From the NCBI GenBank assembly GCA_003559215.1, contig PWMF01000215.1, positions 1-64,000 on the forward strand: a stretch of 64,000 nt of DNA, in the 5' to 3' direction. The DNA is from Natrialbaceae archaeon (GTDB lineage Archaea > Halobacteriota > Halobacteria > Halobacteriales > Natrialbaceae). The notes under the pieces were generated by a model. That model did not search any database. It was not told the origin of the DNA and saw nothing but the letters and a program-made list of their open reading frames with translations. Positions 9,193 through 18,297 of this stretch are shown here, piece by piece (positions within the stretch are counted from its first letter, which is position 1; every line of letters starts with the position of its first letter). The position numbers were made by a program, and so were the translations under genes.

Positions 9193-9828
9193 ATGGACGA
9201 CGCACTGCGGTATCCGCTTCGCGGCGAGCACGGGGAGAAGGCGCTGCTCGTCGCCTGGCTCTGCGTGCTCGTCCACGCAATCGCCGTTCCGTTCCTCGCG
9301 CTCGTCCCGCTGGCGGGGTATCTCGTCTCGGTGTTCGCCGCGGCGCCCGATCCTGACCCCCCGTCGGCGCTCGATCGAGCCGTGCTCTCCCAGGGCGCCG
9401 TCGCCATCGGGCTCGGAATCGCCTATCTCGCCGCGCCCCTGTTGGCCGCGGGCGTGACGTTTCGGCTGCTGCTCGAGACGACGCGAGCGCCGACGGGCGG
9501 CGACGCCGTCGTCGTACTGGCCGGCTCGACGGCCGTGCTGTTCGCCCTCGCGGTCGCCGGCTACCTGCTCCCGATCGGAATCGGGAACTACGCCCGTACC
9601 GGCTCGCTCCGGGCCGGCCTCGCCGGCCTCGGCGACGCGGCGGGCAACGCCGCCTACTTCGTCGGCTGGTGTTCCGGGGCGATCGTTTTTCTGCTCGGGG
9701 TCGCCTTCTCGAGCGCGCTCATCGAGATGGGGGGATTCGCGCTCGTCGTCGGCTCGCTGGTCGGGGCCTACGCGACGCTGGTCGCGACGCGACGGGTTGC
9801 GCGGGGATACGTCGCCGCGACGGGGTGA
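9193..9828 (+). CDS. DUF4013 domain membrane protein
   Basis: A 211-residue integral membrane protein with about five hydrophobic segments. The opening MDDALRYPLRGEHGEKALLVAWLCVL, the internal PLAGYLVSVF and the ending LVATRRVARGYVAATG follow the DUF4013 pattern common in haloarchaea. Function is unknown. It stands between the GH3 gene (divergent) and the epimerase (convergent), so nothing in its context fixes a role. Confidence 0.8.
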   Translation: MDDALRYPLRGEHGEKALLVAWLCVLVHAIAVPFLALVPLAGYLVSVFAAAPDPDPPSALDRAVLSQGAVAIGLGIAYLAAPLLAAGVTFRLLLETTRAPTGGDAVVVLAGSTAVLFALAVAGYLLPIGIGNYARTGSLRAGLAGLGDAAGNAAYFVGWCSGAIVFLLGVAFSSALIEMGGFALVVGSLVGAYATLVATRRVARGYVAATG

Positions 9829-9853
9829 TCGGCTCGTTGCGCCGCTGCTCGCC

Positions 9854-11041
9854 TTACTCGAGCCCGCCCTCCTCGAGCGCTCGCATCGCGAGCCAGGCGT
9901 TCGTTAGCGGATGGTAGCCCGGCTCGACTTCGGGACCGTGGTTCGGGTCGTCGCGCTCGTGGTCGCGGGTCAGGCGCTCGTACCAGTTGCCGTACTTCGG
10001 GTTCCGGAGGTGCTCGAGCGAGTGCTCCCAGAGGCGGTCGTACCAGTCGACGTAGGCGTCGTCGTGGCGGCTCAACAGAGCGCTGGCGCCGATCGCTTCG
10101 GTGTGGACCCAGCCGTACTTGTCGGGAACGATCGGCTCGCCGTCGGCCTCGACCGTATAGTAGAGTCCGCCGTGCTCGTCGTCCCAGCCGAGGTCGACCG
10201 CGGCGTCGAACAGCTCGACGGCGCGCTCGATGAGCCACGGCTCCGAACGGTAGTCGGCCAGCAGGGCCAGCAGCTTCGCCCACTCGGCGTGGTGGCCGGG
10301 CTGGTAGCCCGGCGGACGGAACTGGTGGCGCGGCTCCTCGGCGTTGTACGAGAGATCCGGTTCCCAGTCCTCGGCGTAGTGCTCCCACAGCAGGCCGTCG
10401 GTCGCGCTCGTCACCTCCCGCGTAAAGCGGGCGGCGACGGTGTAGGCGCGCTCGAGGAACTGGTCCTCGCCGGTCGCCTCGTAGGCCGAAAGTAGCGCCT
10501 CGCAGGCGTGCATGTTCGCGTTCTGCCCGCGGTAGGGCTCGAGCTCCCAGTCGGACGTGGCCTGGTCGGCGTACAGCCCGTGTTCGGGCTCCCAGAAGCG
10601 CTCCTCGAGGACGTCGAACGCTCGCTCGAGCTCCGCTCGCCCGCCGGGGATCCCGGCCTGGTGGGCGCGTGCCCCGGCCAGCAGGGCGAACGCGTGGCCG
10701 TAGCAGTATCGGGTTCGATCGGTCGGCTCTCGACCGTCGAGCAGCCAGTCGTACCCCTCGCGGTCGGCGTCCCAGTGGGCGGTAGAGAGGAATCGCAGCC
10801 CGTGCTCGGCGGCGTACCGACACCAGTCGGGGCCGTCGGCGAGGACGCCCAGGCTGAAGTTGTGGACGCCCCGGGCGGTCGCGACGAGATGTCTCGTCTG
10901 CGAGTCGTAAACGTGGCCGTCCCGTTCGTCCAACTGAGCGACGTAGCCCCCGACCGAGGTGTCGATGCAGGCCGGATAGTAGAAGTTCAGGACGTCCCGA
11001 AACTGGTGGCGTAGCCCCGTCCGGGTCCGGTAGACGTTCAT
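9854..11041 (-). CDS. AGE family epimerase/isomerase (N-acylglucosamine 2-epimerase-like)
   Basis: A 395-residue protein of the (alpha/alpha)6-barrel family that includes N-acylglucosamine 2-epimerase, cellobiose 2-epimerase and mannose isomerase. The MNVYRTRTG start is chosen because family similarity begins there; the open frame runs further upstream only as GC-rich noise. Features seen: FNFYYPACIDT-like opening, DSQTRHLVATARG, YGHAFALLAGA, QNANMHACEALL, PGHHAEWAKLL and HTEAIGASALL, which carry the conserved histidines and glutamates of the active site. Divergent from the sugar dehydrogenase gene 94 bp away, suggesting a shared role in sugar conversion. Exact substrate is not determinable. 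Confidence 0.88.
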   Translation of the reverse strand: MNVYRTRTGLRHQFRDVLNFYYPACIDTSVGGYVAQLDERDGHVYDSQTRHLVATARGVHNFSLGVLADGPDWCRYAAEHGLRFLSTAHWDADREGYDWLLDGREPTDRTRYCYGHAFALLAGARAHQAGIPGGRAELERAFDVLEERFWEPEHGLYADQATSDWELEPYRGQNANMHACEALLSAYEATGEDQFLERAYTVAARFTREVTSATDGLLWEHYAEDWEPDLSYNAEEPRHQFRPPGYQPGHHAEWAKLLALLADYRSEPWLIERAVELFDAAVDLGWDDEHGGLYYTVEADGEPIVPDKYGWVHTEAIGASALLSRHDDAYVDWYDRLWEHSLEHLRNPKYGNWYERLTRDHERDDPNHGPEVEPGYHPLTNAWLAMRALEEGGLE

Positions 11042-11134
11042 GTGCCGTCGTACCCGGCAGGACCACATAGTAATTCGGACCGATGCGGGGCTCGAGCGCC
11101 CACCTTCTTTGCGACCGGCTGAGTGGTCGGACGT

Positions 11135-12112
11135 ATGGAGTTCGGCATCATCGGTACGGCGGGGATCGCGCGGAAGTCGGTGCTGCCCGCGATCGAAGCG
11201 AGCGAACACGAGGTCGGCGCGATCGCCTCGCGCAACGGCGAGCGGGCGCGGGCGTTCGCGGACGAGTTCGAGGTTCCGAGACGCTACGGCGCCTACGACG
11301 ATCTGCTCGAGGACGGCGGGATCGACGCGGTCTACGTTCCCCTCCCGAACGCCGCCCACGCCGAGTGGACGAAACGGGCGGCGGACGCCGGCCTGGACGT
11401 GCTCTGCGAGAAGCCGCTGGCGGTCGACGCCGACCAGGCTCGCGACGTCGCCGCCCACTGCGAGGACCGCGAGGTAACCCTCATGGAGGCCTTCATGTAC
11501 CGCTACCACCCGCGAACCGAGCGCGCGATCGAACTCGCCCGAACGGAGCTCGCGGACGTCCGTTCGGTCTCGGCCGCGTTCAAGTTCCCGCTGTTCGGCG
11601 ATCCCGACAACGTCCGCCTCGATCCCGATCTCGCGGGCGGCTCGCTGATGGACGTCGGCTGCTACGCCGTCTCGGCCGCCCGCCAGTTTCTGGGCGAACC
11701 CGACCGGGTCTACGCCCACACCCACGACTCCCGGGGTGCGGGCGTCGACACCGAACTCGCCGGCGTCCTCGAGTACGACGACGGCGCCTCGGCCCGGGTC
11801 GCCTCCGGGTTCGACACGCAGAAGGTACAGCGCTACCGCGTCGAGGCCGAAAACGGCTGGCTCGAGGTCGCGGACGCCTTCGACGCTCCACTGGACGAAC
11901 CGCTCGAGCTGGAGTACCGGATCGACGGCCGCCACGCCGTCGAGACGTTCGATCCCGTGGATCACTACCGCCTGCAGGTCGAACAGTTCGCCGACTGCGT
12001 CGAGTCGGGCACGCGGCCCCGGACCGACGCCGACGAGGCGATCGCGAACATGCGGGTGATCGACGGCCTCTACGAGAGCGCCGAGCGCGGGGAGCTCCGG
12101 GCGCTCCCGTAG
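11135..12112 (+). CDS. Gfo/Idh/MocA family sugar dehydrogenase
   Basis: A 325-residue NAD(P)-dependent oxidoreductase. The Rossmann domain starts at once (MEFGIIGTAGIARKSVLPAI) and contains the family's EKP motif (CEKPLAVD) that positions the catalytic lysine; the C-terminal alpha/beta domain follows from about residue 120, with GSLMDVGCYAVSAARQ. It looks like the D-xylose 1-dehydrogenase/1,5-anhydrofructose reductase branch. ATG at 11135 is preferred over an upstream GTG (11123) because a T-rich box near 11105-11110 lies about 28 nt before it. Linked to the divergent epimerase and the nearby importer and beta-glucosidase, it likely oxidises an imported sugar. Confidence 0.87.
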   Translation: MEFGIIGTAGIARKSVLPAIEASEHEVGAIASRNGERARAFADEFEVPRRYGAYDDLLEDGGIDAVYVPLPNAAHAEWTKRAADAGLDVLCEKPLAVDADQARDVAAHCEDREVTLMEAFMYRYHPRTERAIELARTELADVRSVSAAFKFPLFGDPDNVRLDPDLAGGSLMDVGCYAVSAARQFLGEPDRVYAHTHDSRGAGVDTELAGVLEYDDGASARVASGFDTQKVQRYRVEAENGWLEVADAFDAPLDEPLELEYRIDGRHAVETFDPVDHYRLQVEQFADCVESGTRPRTDADEAIANMRVIDGLYESAERGELRALP

Positions 12113-12133
12113 TCGCCGAAACGCGGAAAACGA

Positions 12134-13216
12134 TCAGTGCGTCTCGAGCAACAACGACTCGCAGAGGGCGTCCGCACCCTCCTCCTCGCGGAGCCGGCGC
12201 TGACGCTCGGCACCGCTCTCGCGATCGTAAACCTCGCGGATTCCGTCGATCCCTAGCCGTTCGCACTCCCGGTCGACGAGTTCGCCCAGGTCGACGGTCC
12301 CCTCGAGGTCCCGATCGATGAGCGAGACGTCCTGTCCGTGGCGGATCGCGCGCCACTTGTTCTCGTCGAGTAGTTCCCGGCGGTGCTGGTGGCCGGCGGT
12401 GCCGTCCTCGTACTCCTCGGCGAGGACCTCGACTAACGCGTGGGCGTACTCGACGAACGCCATCACGATGTCCGGATCGGCCTGGCCGTCGGGTGTCCGT
12501 AGCTCGACGGTGCCGTGGGCCGTGTGGGGGCGAACGTCGTACCAGAGCTCACCCCGGTCGGCGATCGCGTCGGTCTCGAGCATCCGTCGCTCGAACCGGT
12601 CGAAGTCCTCGAAATCCTCGAAGTGCGTCGGCATTCCGGTGTTAGGCAGCGCCTCGAAGATCTTCGCGCGGGCAGACTGGAGCCCGGTGTCGAACCCGTT
12701 CCAGTACGGCGAGTTCGCCGAGAGTGCGAGCAGGATCGGCACGTACCAGCGCAACTCGTTGGCGATCCAGACCGCCTTGTCGGCGTCGTCGACGCCGACG
12801 TGGACGTGGACGCCGGCAGTTGTGTTGCGGTGCTGAGGGTACTGGATCCGATCGAGCTGGGAGCGGTAGCGGGGTTTCTCGGCGTGCTCGAGCTCGCGCC
12901 ACTTCGCCAGGGGGTGCAGTCCCGCCGCGGCGATCCGGTAGCCGTGGGTCTCGGCGTGTTCGGCCAGCGCCTCCCGAACCGAAAGCAGCGAGTCGCGGGC
13001 GTCACTCGGTTCCTCGATCAGCGGGGTCTGGGTCTCGATGACGAACTTGAACAGCTCGTGGTCGAGCCGTCCCTCGAGGATCTCGGGCGGATCGTGCTCG
13101 TAGACGAGTTCGTCGGTGCCGCTCGTCGGGCGGCCCCGTTCGTCGACGACGTAGAACTCCTCCTCGATTCCGAGCGTGCCCATGCGCGTGAACGATTCCG
13201 ACGACCCGCGTTCCAT
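12134..13216 (-). CDS. gshA: glutamate-cysteine ligase family 2 (YbdK-type carboxylate-amine ligase)
   Basis: A 360-residue ATP-dependent ligase of the GCS2/YbdK family. In haloarchaea a member of this family makes gamma-glutamylcysteine, the main low-molecular-weight thiol of the cell. The diagnostic [10 protein letters not shown] opening, [16 protein letters not shown] (metal and substrate loop) and [12 protein letters not shown] are present. The ATG at 13216 is supported by a TATA box GGTATTTATC (13240-13249, minus strand) centred 28 nt upstream. The symbol is by family analogy; other members act on different amines. Confidence 0.82.
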   Translation of the reverse strand: MERGSSESFTRMGTLGIEEEFYVVDERGRPTSGTDELVYEHDPPEILEGRLDHELFKFVIETQTPLIEEPSDARDSLLSVREALAEHAETHGYRIAAAGLHPLAKWRELEHAEKPRYRSQLDRIQYPQHRNTTAGVHVHVGVDDADKAVWIANELRWYVPILLALSANSPYWNGFDTGLQSARAKIFEALPNTGMPTHFEDFEDFDRFERRMLETDAIADRGELWYDVRPHTAHGTVELRTPDGQADPDIVMAFVEYAHALVEVLAEEYEDGTAGHQHRRELLDENKWRAIRHGQDVSLIDRDLEGTVDLGELVDRECERLGIDGIREVYDRESGAERQRRLREEEGADALCESLLLETH

Positions 13217-13239
13217 TAGCTGCCGTTTTCGGCCGCGGT

Positions 13240-13249
13240 GATAAATACC
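13240..13249 (-). promoter_or_regulatory. TATA box of the glutamate-cysteine ligase gene
   Basis: GGTATTTATC on the minus strand, centred about 28 nt before the ATG at 13216, decides that start over the internal ATG at 13183 and predicts a leaderless mRNA. Confidence 0.6.
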
Positions 13250-13285
13250 GTTTGGACTCGGCAGGGCACCAGATGAACCGGGTGC

Positions 13286-14611
13286 TCAGTCGTCGGCCGG
13301 CTGTGCCTGCGAGGTCGGCTGTGGCTCGCCGAGCATCTCCCGCAGGTCGGCCTCGGGCTCGCCGATCGGCTGCAGGCCGAACTCCTCGTGGAGCAGTTCG
13401 ACGTTCGGTTCGGTGAGAAAGTCCGGCACCGTCGGCCCGAGACGGATGTCCTCGACGCCGAGGTAGAGCAGCCCCAGCAGGACGGCAATGGCCTTCTGCT
13501 CGAACCACGACAGCACCACCGACAGCGGGAGATCGTTGACGCCGCAGTCGAACGCCTCCGCGAGCGCGGTCGCGATCTTCACCGTCGAGATCGAGTTGTT
13601 GCACTGCCCGAGGTCGATGTAACGGGGAATCTCGGTGCCGGGAACGGTCCCCATCTCGAGGTCGTTGAACCGGAACTTGCCACACGAGGTCGTCAGCACG
13701 ACGCAGTCCTCGGGGATCGCCTTGACGAGTTCGCGGTAGTAGTCCCGTCCCGGCGTCGGTCCGTCACAGCCAGCGACGACGAAGAAGCGCCGAAGCTTCC
13801 CCGACTCGACCGCGTCGACGATCTCGTCTACCTGCTCGAGGACGGGCTCGTGGTGGTAGCCGGTCGTGACGGTCTCGTCGCTCTCCCAGTCGACCGCCGG
13901 CAGCTCGTTGGCTTTCTCGATGACGGGTTCGAACGCGTAGTCGTCGATCGACTCGACGCCCTCGAGTCCGGTCAGTCCCGTCGTGAAGAACCGGTCGCGG
14001 TACTCCTCCTTGGGCGGCTGAACGCAGTTGGTCGTGCCGACGATTGCGCCGGGGAAGTCCTGAAAGAGTAGTCGCTGGTCGTGCCAGGCGCCCCCGACGT
14101 TGCCTTTCAGGTGGTCGAACTTCGCGAGTTCGGGGTAGCCGTGGGCCGGCAGCATCTCCGAGTGCGTGTAGACGTTGACCGGCTCCTCGGCGGTCTGCTC
14201 GAGCAGCTTCTTCAGTCCGTAGAGGTCGTGACCCGTGACGAGGATCGAGTGTCCCTCGACGGCGTTCTGGGACACCCCCGTGGGTTCGGGGACGCCGAGT
14301 TCGGTCGTGTGGGCCTCGTCGAGCAGCTCCATCACGTCGACGGCGGCCTCGCCGGCCCGCATCGCCAGATCGACGTGGTCCTCGGTGCTGAAGTTGACGT
14401 TCGTCAGCGTCGAGTACAGCGCCTCGTGGACGAGGGCGTCGACGTCGGGGTCGCGGTAGCCCATATCGCGGGCGTGGGTCGCGTACGCCGAGATCCCCTT
14501 GAGTCCGTAGACGACGAGCTCCTGCAGACCGTTGATATCGGGCTCCTTCCCACAGACGCCCCGAACCGTACAGCCTCCCTCGGGCGTTTGCTCGCACTGG
14601 TTGCAGTCCAT
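13286..14611 (-). CDS. hcp: hybrid cluster protein / hydroxylamine reductase
   Basis: A 441-residue iron-sulfur enzyme that reduces hydroxylamine (and NO in some bacteria). The N-terminal cysteines are C3-x2-C6-x7-C14-x5-C20, ligands of the cubane cluster. Ligands of the hybrid Fe-S-O cluster are visible later: HSEMLPAHGYPEL, GTTNCVQPP, AGCDGPTPGRDYY, TTSCGKFRFN and LGQCNN. The start is the ATG in front of DCNQCEQ; the open frame reaches 14 codons further but family similarity starts here, and a TTATGTGG box lies about 26 nt upstream. It is shorter than the 550-residue E. coli form, as usual for the archaeal/anaerobe class. Confidence 0.92.
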   Translation of the reverse strand: MDCNQCEQTPEGGCTVRGVCGKEPDINGLQELVVYGLKGISAYATHARDMGYRDPDVDALVHEALYSTLTNVNFSTEDHVDLAMRAGEAAVDVMELLDEAHTTELGVPEPTGVSQNAVEGHSILVTGHDLYGLKKLLEQTAEEPVNVYTHSEMLPAHGYPELAKFDHLKGNVGGAWHDQRLLFQDFPGAIVGTTNCVQPPKEEYRDRFFTTGLTGLEGVESIDDYAFEPVIEKANELPAVDWESDETVTTGYHHEPVLEQVDEIVDAVESGKLRRFFVVAGCDGPTPGRDYYRELVKAIPEDCVVLTTSCGKFRFNDLEMGTVPGTEIPRYIDLGQCNNSISTVKIATALAEAFDCGVNDLPLSVVLSWFEQKAIAVLLGLLYLGVEDIRLGPTVPDFLTEPNVELLHEEFGLQPIGEPEADLREMLGEPQPTSQAQPADD

Positions 14612-14776
14612 ACTCGAGTCACGGAACGGCGACCACATAACAGCCGAGCGCAATTCCCGCGGGCTTGCAATACCTGCAAAACGGGTTCGGGCCGGAGTTT
14701 ATGTGCCTCGTCGTGAGGCTCTGGTCAAGCGAAGCGATCGGCCACGGAACAGCTCCCCAGACGCGGCCTCGCCTGG

Positions 14777-15421
14777 TTACCGCGGGCGCGCGACGATCCC
14801 GAGGTGGTCCGCGTGGTAGTCGTCGAGCTGCTGACTCTCGAGGATCTCGTACCCCTCGGTCAGCTCCTCGCGGACGTCGGCGAAGACGGCCGCGGGCTCG
14901 CGGGTGACGTCCTCGCTTCTGGCCTTGACCGCGAGCAGCAGCCGGCCGTCGTCGGCGAGAAACTGGCGGTTCTCGAGGGCGACCCGGGCCTGTCCCCGCG
15001 TCGCGACGTCCTGGACGATTGCGCCGACGTCGCTCTCGACGACGTGGGCGTAGGTCTCGGGTTTCCGGGCGTCCGCGAGCAGTGGGAAGAGGCGGGGTCG
15101 GGAGTCGGCTGCCTCGAGCAGATCCCGAGCGGGGCGGGCGGCGAACTCGACGGCGTAGGTCGGGCCCGAAACGTCGGCGACGTGGCTGACCGTCGTCCCG
15201 CTGGCGGCGCCGAGATAGAGCACCGTCTCCTCGTCGCCGCCCGCGAGACCGGCGTCCATCCCGAGCTCGAGCATCGCGCCGAGCTTCGACCGGTTCGGGT
15301 TCCAGGCGCGCCACTCGCCGTCGGTGGGTTCGCCGTAGACGGGCTCGCCCCGTGTCGCGAGGCGCTCCTCACCGTCGAACGCGCGACGCTCGACGCCCGC
15401 AGGGAGTGCGGCGTTGCTCAC
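14777..15421 (-). CDS. flpA: fibrillarin-like rRNA/tRNA 2'-O-methyltransferase
   Basis: A 214-residue methyltransferase of the box C/D RNP, guided by C/D small RNAs to methylate ribose in rRNA and tRNA. The SAM site is seen in VLYLGAASGTTVSHVAD, followed by VYAVEFAARPARDLL-type spacing and DVGAIVQDVATRGQA. Full archaeal length. Its ATG overlaps the stop of the nop5 gene by 4 bp (15418-15421), the usual coupled arrangement in archaea. Confidence 0.95.
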   Translation of the reverse strand: MSNAALPAGVERRAFDGEERLATRGEPVYGEPTDGEWRAWNPNRSKLGAMLELGMDAGLAGGDEETVLYLGAASGTTVSHVADVSGPTYAVEFAARPARDLLEAADSRPRLFPLLADARKPETYAHVVESDVGAIVQDVATRGQARVALENRQFLADDGRLLLAVKARSEDVTREPAAVFADVREELTEGYEILESQQLDDYHADHLGIVARPR

Positions 15422-16296
15422 TCGCCGTCACCTCCGTTTCCGCCGGCTTCGTCGTCGGCGGTCCGCGCCTGGATCGTCTCGATGCGTTCCTCGAGTTCGG
15501 CCTCGAGCTCGGGTTTGCGCTCGCCCGAGTAGTGGTCGACGCGGGCGGCGATGGCCAGTTTGCCCGCGACCGCCCGTGCCGCGGAGCCCCGCTCGTCGGG
15601 GTGGGTGCCCCGCACCGCGTCGTGGGTGTAGATGATCCCGTGTTTCGGCGAGGAGGCGTGGCCCCGGAGGTGAGCGAACAGCGCGTCTTCGGCGCCCAGC
15701 ACCTGGACGGTTCCGCTGGGTTTCTTCGCGAGGGGCTCGAGGCCGCCGGCAAGCGAGATCAGCCGAGCCGCCAGCACGGGGTCGGCCAGCCCCGCGAGGT
15801 TCGGCGCGACCGTCGGCGTCTCGCGCTCGACGTACTCCCGCAGGTCCTCGGCCTCGTCGGCCAGCGCGGTAATCCGCTCTGCGAGCGAGCGGACGCGGGG
15901 GTGGTCGACGGCCCCCTCGTCGGCGGCCAGTTCGCGGGCGTAGTCGACGCCCGCACCCGCGTCGGGATCGATCGTCCCCGCCCACTCGGCGAGGCGTTCG
16001 GCCAGCTCGTTGGCCGTTCGCTGACAGTCGTCCATCGTTCGCACCGCGTGGACGAGCTGTCGGTCGTCGGCTCGCTCGGCTCGCTCGACGGCCTCGCGGG
16101 TCGCCGCCGTCGTCGCCTCCTTGAGCCGGTCGTAGTACTCCGCCTCGTCGCTCGCGAAGCCTGCCTCGACGGCCAGCCGTGGCCAGTTCGCGGGCTCGGC
16201 GGCCGTCCCGTCCGCGATCGCGTCGGCCGCAGCCTCGCGGTCGTCGGGCTCGAGGCCGTCGAACCAGCCTGCGCTCCCGGATCGATCGTCGGTCAT
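15418..16296 (-). CDS. nop5: Nop5/Nop56 family box C/D RNP core protein
   Basis: A 292-residue scaffold protein that binds fibrillarin, L7Ae and the guide RNA. Coiled-coil helices lie in the middle (about 60-150), and the NOP domain occupies the C-terminal half, with VAPNLAGLADPVLAARLISLAGGL and KKPSGTVQVLGAEDALFAHLRG, followed by KHGIIYTHDAVRGTHPDERGSAARAVAGKLAIAARVD. The C-terminal lysine-rich tail of eukaryal Nop56 is absent, as in haloarchaea. Immediately upstream of and overlapping flpA. Confidence 0.95.
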   Translation of the reverse strand: MTDDRSGSAGWFDGLEPDDREAAADAIADGTAAEPANWPRLAVEAGFASDEAEYYDRLKEATTAATREAVERAERADDRQLVHAVRTMDDCQRTANELAERLAEWAGTIDPDAGAGVDYARELAADEGAVDHPRVRSLAERITALADEAEDLREYVERETPTVAPNLAGLADPVLAARLISLAGGLEPLAKKPSGTVQVLGAEDALFAHLRGHASSPKHGIIYTHDAVRGTHPDERGSAARAVAGKLAIAARVDHYSGERKPELEAELEERIETIQARTADDEAGGNGGDGE

Positions 16297-16363
16297 ACCT
16301 CCCTCTTGGCGTTCGCGGCCGTATAGGCGTCCCGATCGGACGGTCCTGCGGTGGCGAAGTCGA

Positions 16364-17044
16364 TCATTCGCGCCACCCGACGATCTCGTCTACGTTCTCG
16401 AGGGTCACGTCGGTCCCCTCGCTCTCGCCGGGTAGGATATCTCCGAGTGCGGCGCCGAACGCGGCGGCGGTCCAGATGACGGTAATCCGGCCGACCGCCT
16501 CCGCGGTCGTCGGCTCCCCCTCGAAGATCCGTCCCCACATGATCATCAGTCCCGTCGCCGTCAGCAGCGAGATCCCGAGGACGCCGACCAGGCGGCGGGG
16601 GACGAACCCGAAAAGCGGGTCGGTCACGCCGACGTCGCGGATGTCGGTCCAGTACAGCAGCGCGGTCGTGAACAGCCCAATGAACAGGACGTTCGAGAGG
16701 AGGAAGATCGGTACTCCCCGGACGGCGAACTCGATGAAGTGCTCGGCGATCTCGAAGACGCCGTCCTCGACGAGCAGCGGGAGCGAGAGGAGGATACTAC
16801 CGACGAACGCCTCGGCCATGTCGCGGGTCGTGTAACGTTTGATCCCGTTCTCGACCGCGTGGACACCCGGCACGCGGTGGGCGGCGTGGATCGCCTTTTG
16901 CACCTTCTTTCGCTCGTCCGGGTGGTCGACGAACTCCTCGAGCTCCTCCAGGTGCTCGAGCAGTCGCTGCATCTCGGCCTCCGACGGCGGCTCCTCGCCC
17001 CGAGCCGATCCGCCGGATCCGGACCCCGATTCTCGGTCGCTCAT
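16364..17044 (-). CDS. DUF2391 family membrane protein
   Basis: A 226-residue protein with a hydrophilic acidic N-terminus containing a possible coiled coil (MQRLLEHLEELEEFVDHPDERKKVQKA), then four to five membrane spans. The pattern MAEAFVGSILLSLPLLVEDGVFEIAEHF and ending ALGDILPGES fits DUF2391. Function unknown. It sits 67 bp upstream of nop5 on the same strand but a functional link is not evident. Confidence 0.75.
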   Translation of the reverse strand: MSDRESGSGSGGSARGEEPPSEAEMQRLLEHLEELEEFVDHPDERKKVQKAIHAAHRVPGVHAVENGIKRYTTRDMAEAFVGSILLSLPLLVEDGVFEIAEHFIEFAVRGVPIFLLSNVLFIGLFTTALLYWTDIRDVGVTDPLFGFVPRRLVGVLGISLLTATGLMIMWGRIFEGEPTTAEAVGRITVIWTAAAFGAALGDILPGESEGTDVTLENVDEIVGWRE

Positions 17045-17116
17045 TCGGAACGAACCTCAGAGAGCGAGAGCAAAAGTACGTCGACTCAGAACGGACGCTC
17101 GAGGGTGCACCGACGG

Positions 17117-18235
17117 TTAGACCCCGAACGTCGCCCGGAGCATGTCGCGGGTACCGGGACCGAGACCGACGGCGACGACGGCGACGAGCAGCAGGAACGC
17201 GAACTGTGGACTCTCGTCGAAGATCTCCTCGTTGAACAGCCAGATGATGAACACGGGCGCGGCGAGTTTCAGGAGGGCGAAGGGCCAGGCCTGACCGATC
17301 ACCTCCGCGCTCTGTGGGAGCAACGCTCCGGTGTAGGTGACGATCGCGTCGTTGACAGGGTGTTTCGGCGTGTATTCGAGCCCCCAGACGTGCGACCAGT
17401 CGAGCATCAGCTGGTTCGCGAACCCGTCGACGGCGTGAGCCCAGATGATGACGATTCCCATGTGTCGGGTTCCCGCGTTCAGATCGGGTGCGAACCGCTC
17501 GATCGCGAGCCAGAGCAGCGCGGTCGAGACGGTCGCGGCCGTGAGCACGATCGCCGGAATCGAGGGGTAGAACGTCGAGTAGGGTTCGGTCGCCGCGGTG
17601 TACCCCAGGAAGCCGAGCGTCGCGGCGAGTGCGACGGCGCCGACCCCGAACAGCGGGTACTCGTAGCCCGAGACGTACTCCTTTCGCTCGAGCCAGACCC
17701 CGGCGACGATCGCGATCAGCGCGACCAGGAAGACGGTGACGTAGATCAGCGGACTGATCAGAAAGCCCGACCACGGCAGCTCGATCGCCAGCTCACCGGT
17801 ATCGCGGTAGGCCGCGACGTTCGCGTCCTCGACGGTTCGCAGGGCTCCGCCGAACAGCATGAACGGGAACAGCGCAAAGAAGCCCGCTCGGTAGCGCTCG
17901 ATCTCGAGCCAGTCGATGATGAAGTAGATCCCGATCAACAACAACAGAAGCGTCGGGATGTAGCCGGCGTACGAGATCGCCGTGTAGCCGGGCTCGGCGG
18001 TCGGTCCGGCGTCGGCACCGGCCTCGTTGCAGGGTAGCTCGGCGCCGTCGGCCCACGCGACGCAGTTCCAGCCGTGGGCGTCGGCGACGACGGGGCCCCA
18101 GTAGTACTGCCAGATGAGATCGACGTACACTCGCTGTGGAAACGCCACCGCGAGGGCGACGACGGCGACAGCGAGCACGACGACAGTCGCGGCCCAGATT
18201 CTGGCGGGGCCGAACCGTTCGATGTACTCGTCCAT
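17117..18235 (-). CDS. DUF63 family membrane protein
   Basis: A 372-residue polytopic membrane protein with about nine hydrophobic spans. The family pattern is seen in [48 protein letters not shown]-like (here [23 protein letters not shown]) and the end [19 protein letters not shown]63 is widespread in euryarchaea; its activity is not known. Same direction as the neighbouring phosphatase and DUF2391 genes. Confidence 0.85.
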   Translation of the reverse strand: MDEYIERFGPARIWAATVVVLAVAVVALAVAFPQRVYVDLIWQYYWGPVVADAHGWNCVAWADGAELPCNEAGADAGPTAEPGYTAISYAGYIPTLLLLLIGIYFIIDWLEIERYRAGFFALFPFMLFGGALRTVEDANVAAYRDTGELAIELPWSGFLISPLIYVTVFLVALIAIVAGVWLERKEYVSGYEYPLFGVGAVALAATLGFLGYTAATEPYSTFYPSIPAIVLTAATVSTALLWLAIERFAPDLNAGTRHMGIVIIWAHAVDGFANQLMLDWSHVWGLEYTPKHPVNDAIVTYTGALLPQSAEVIGQAWPFALLKLAAPVFIIWLFNEEIFDESPQFAFLLLVAVVAVGLGPGTRDMLRATFGV

Positions 18236-18297
18236 ACCCGATACCGTGGGAGCGACCGCTTACCGTTTCCGGTTTTCGCTCCGAGAAAAACGCCAGC

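Noticed and set aside
11042-11965. N-terminal extension of the AGE epimerase frame to 703 residues
   Set aside because: It runs antisense through the sugar dehydrogenase gene; family similarity starts at 11041.
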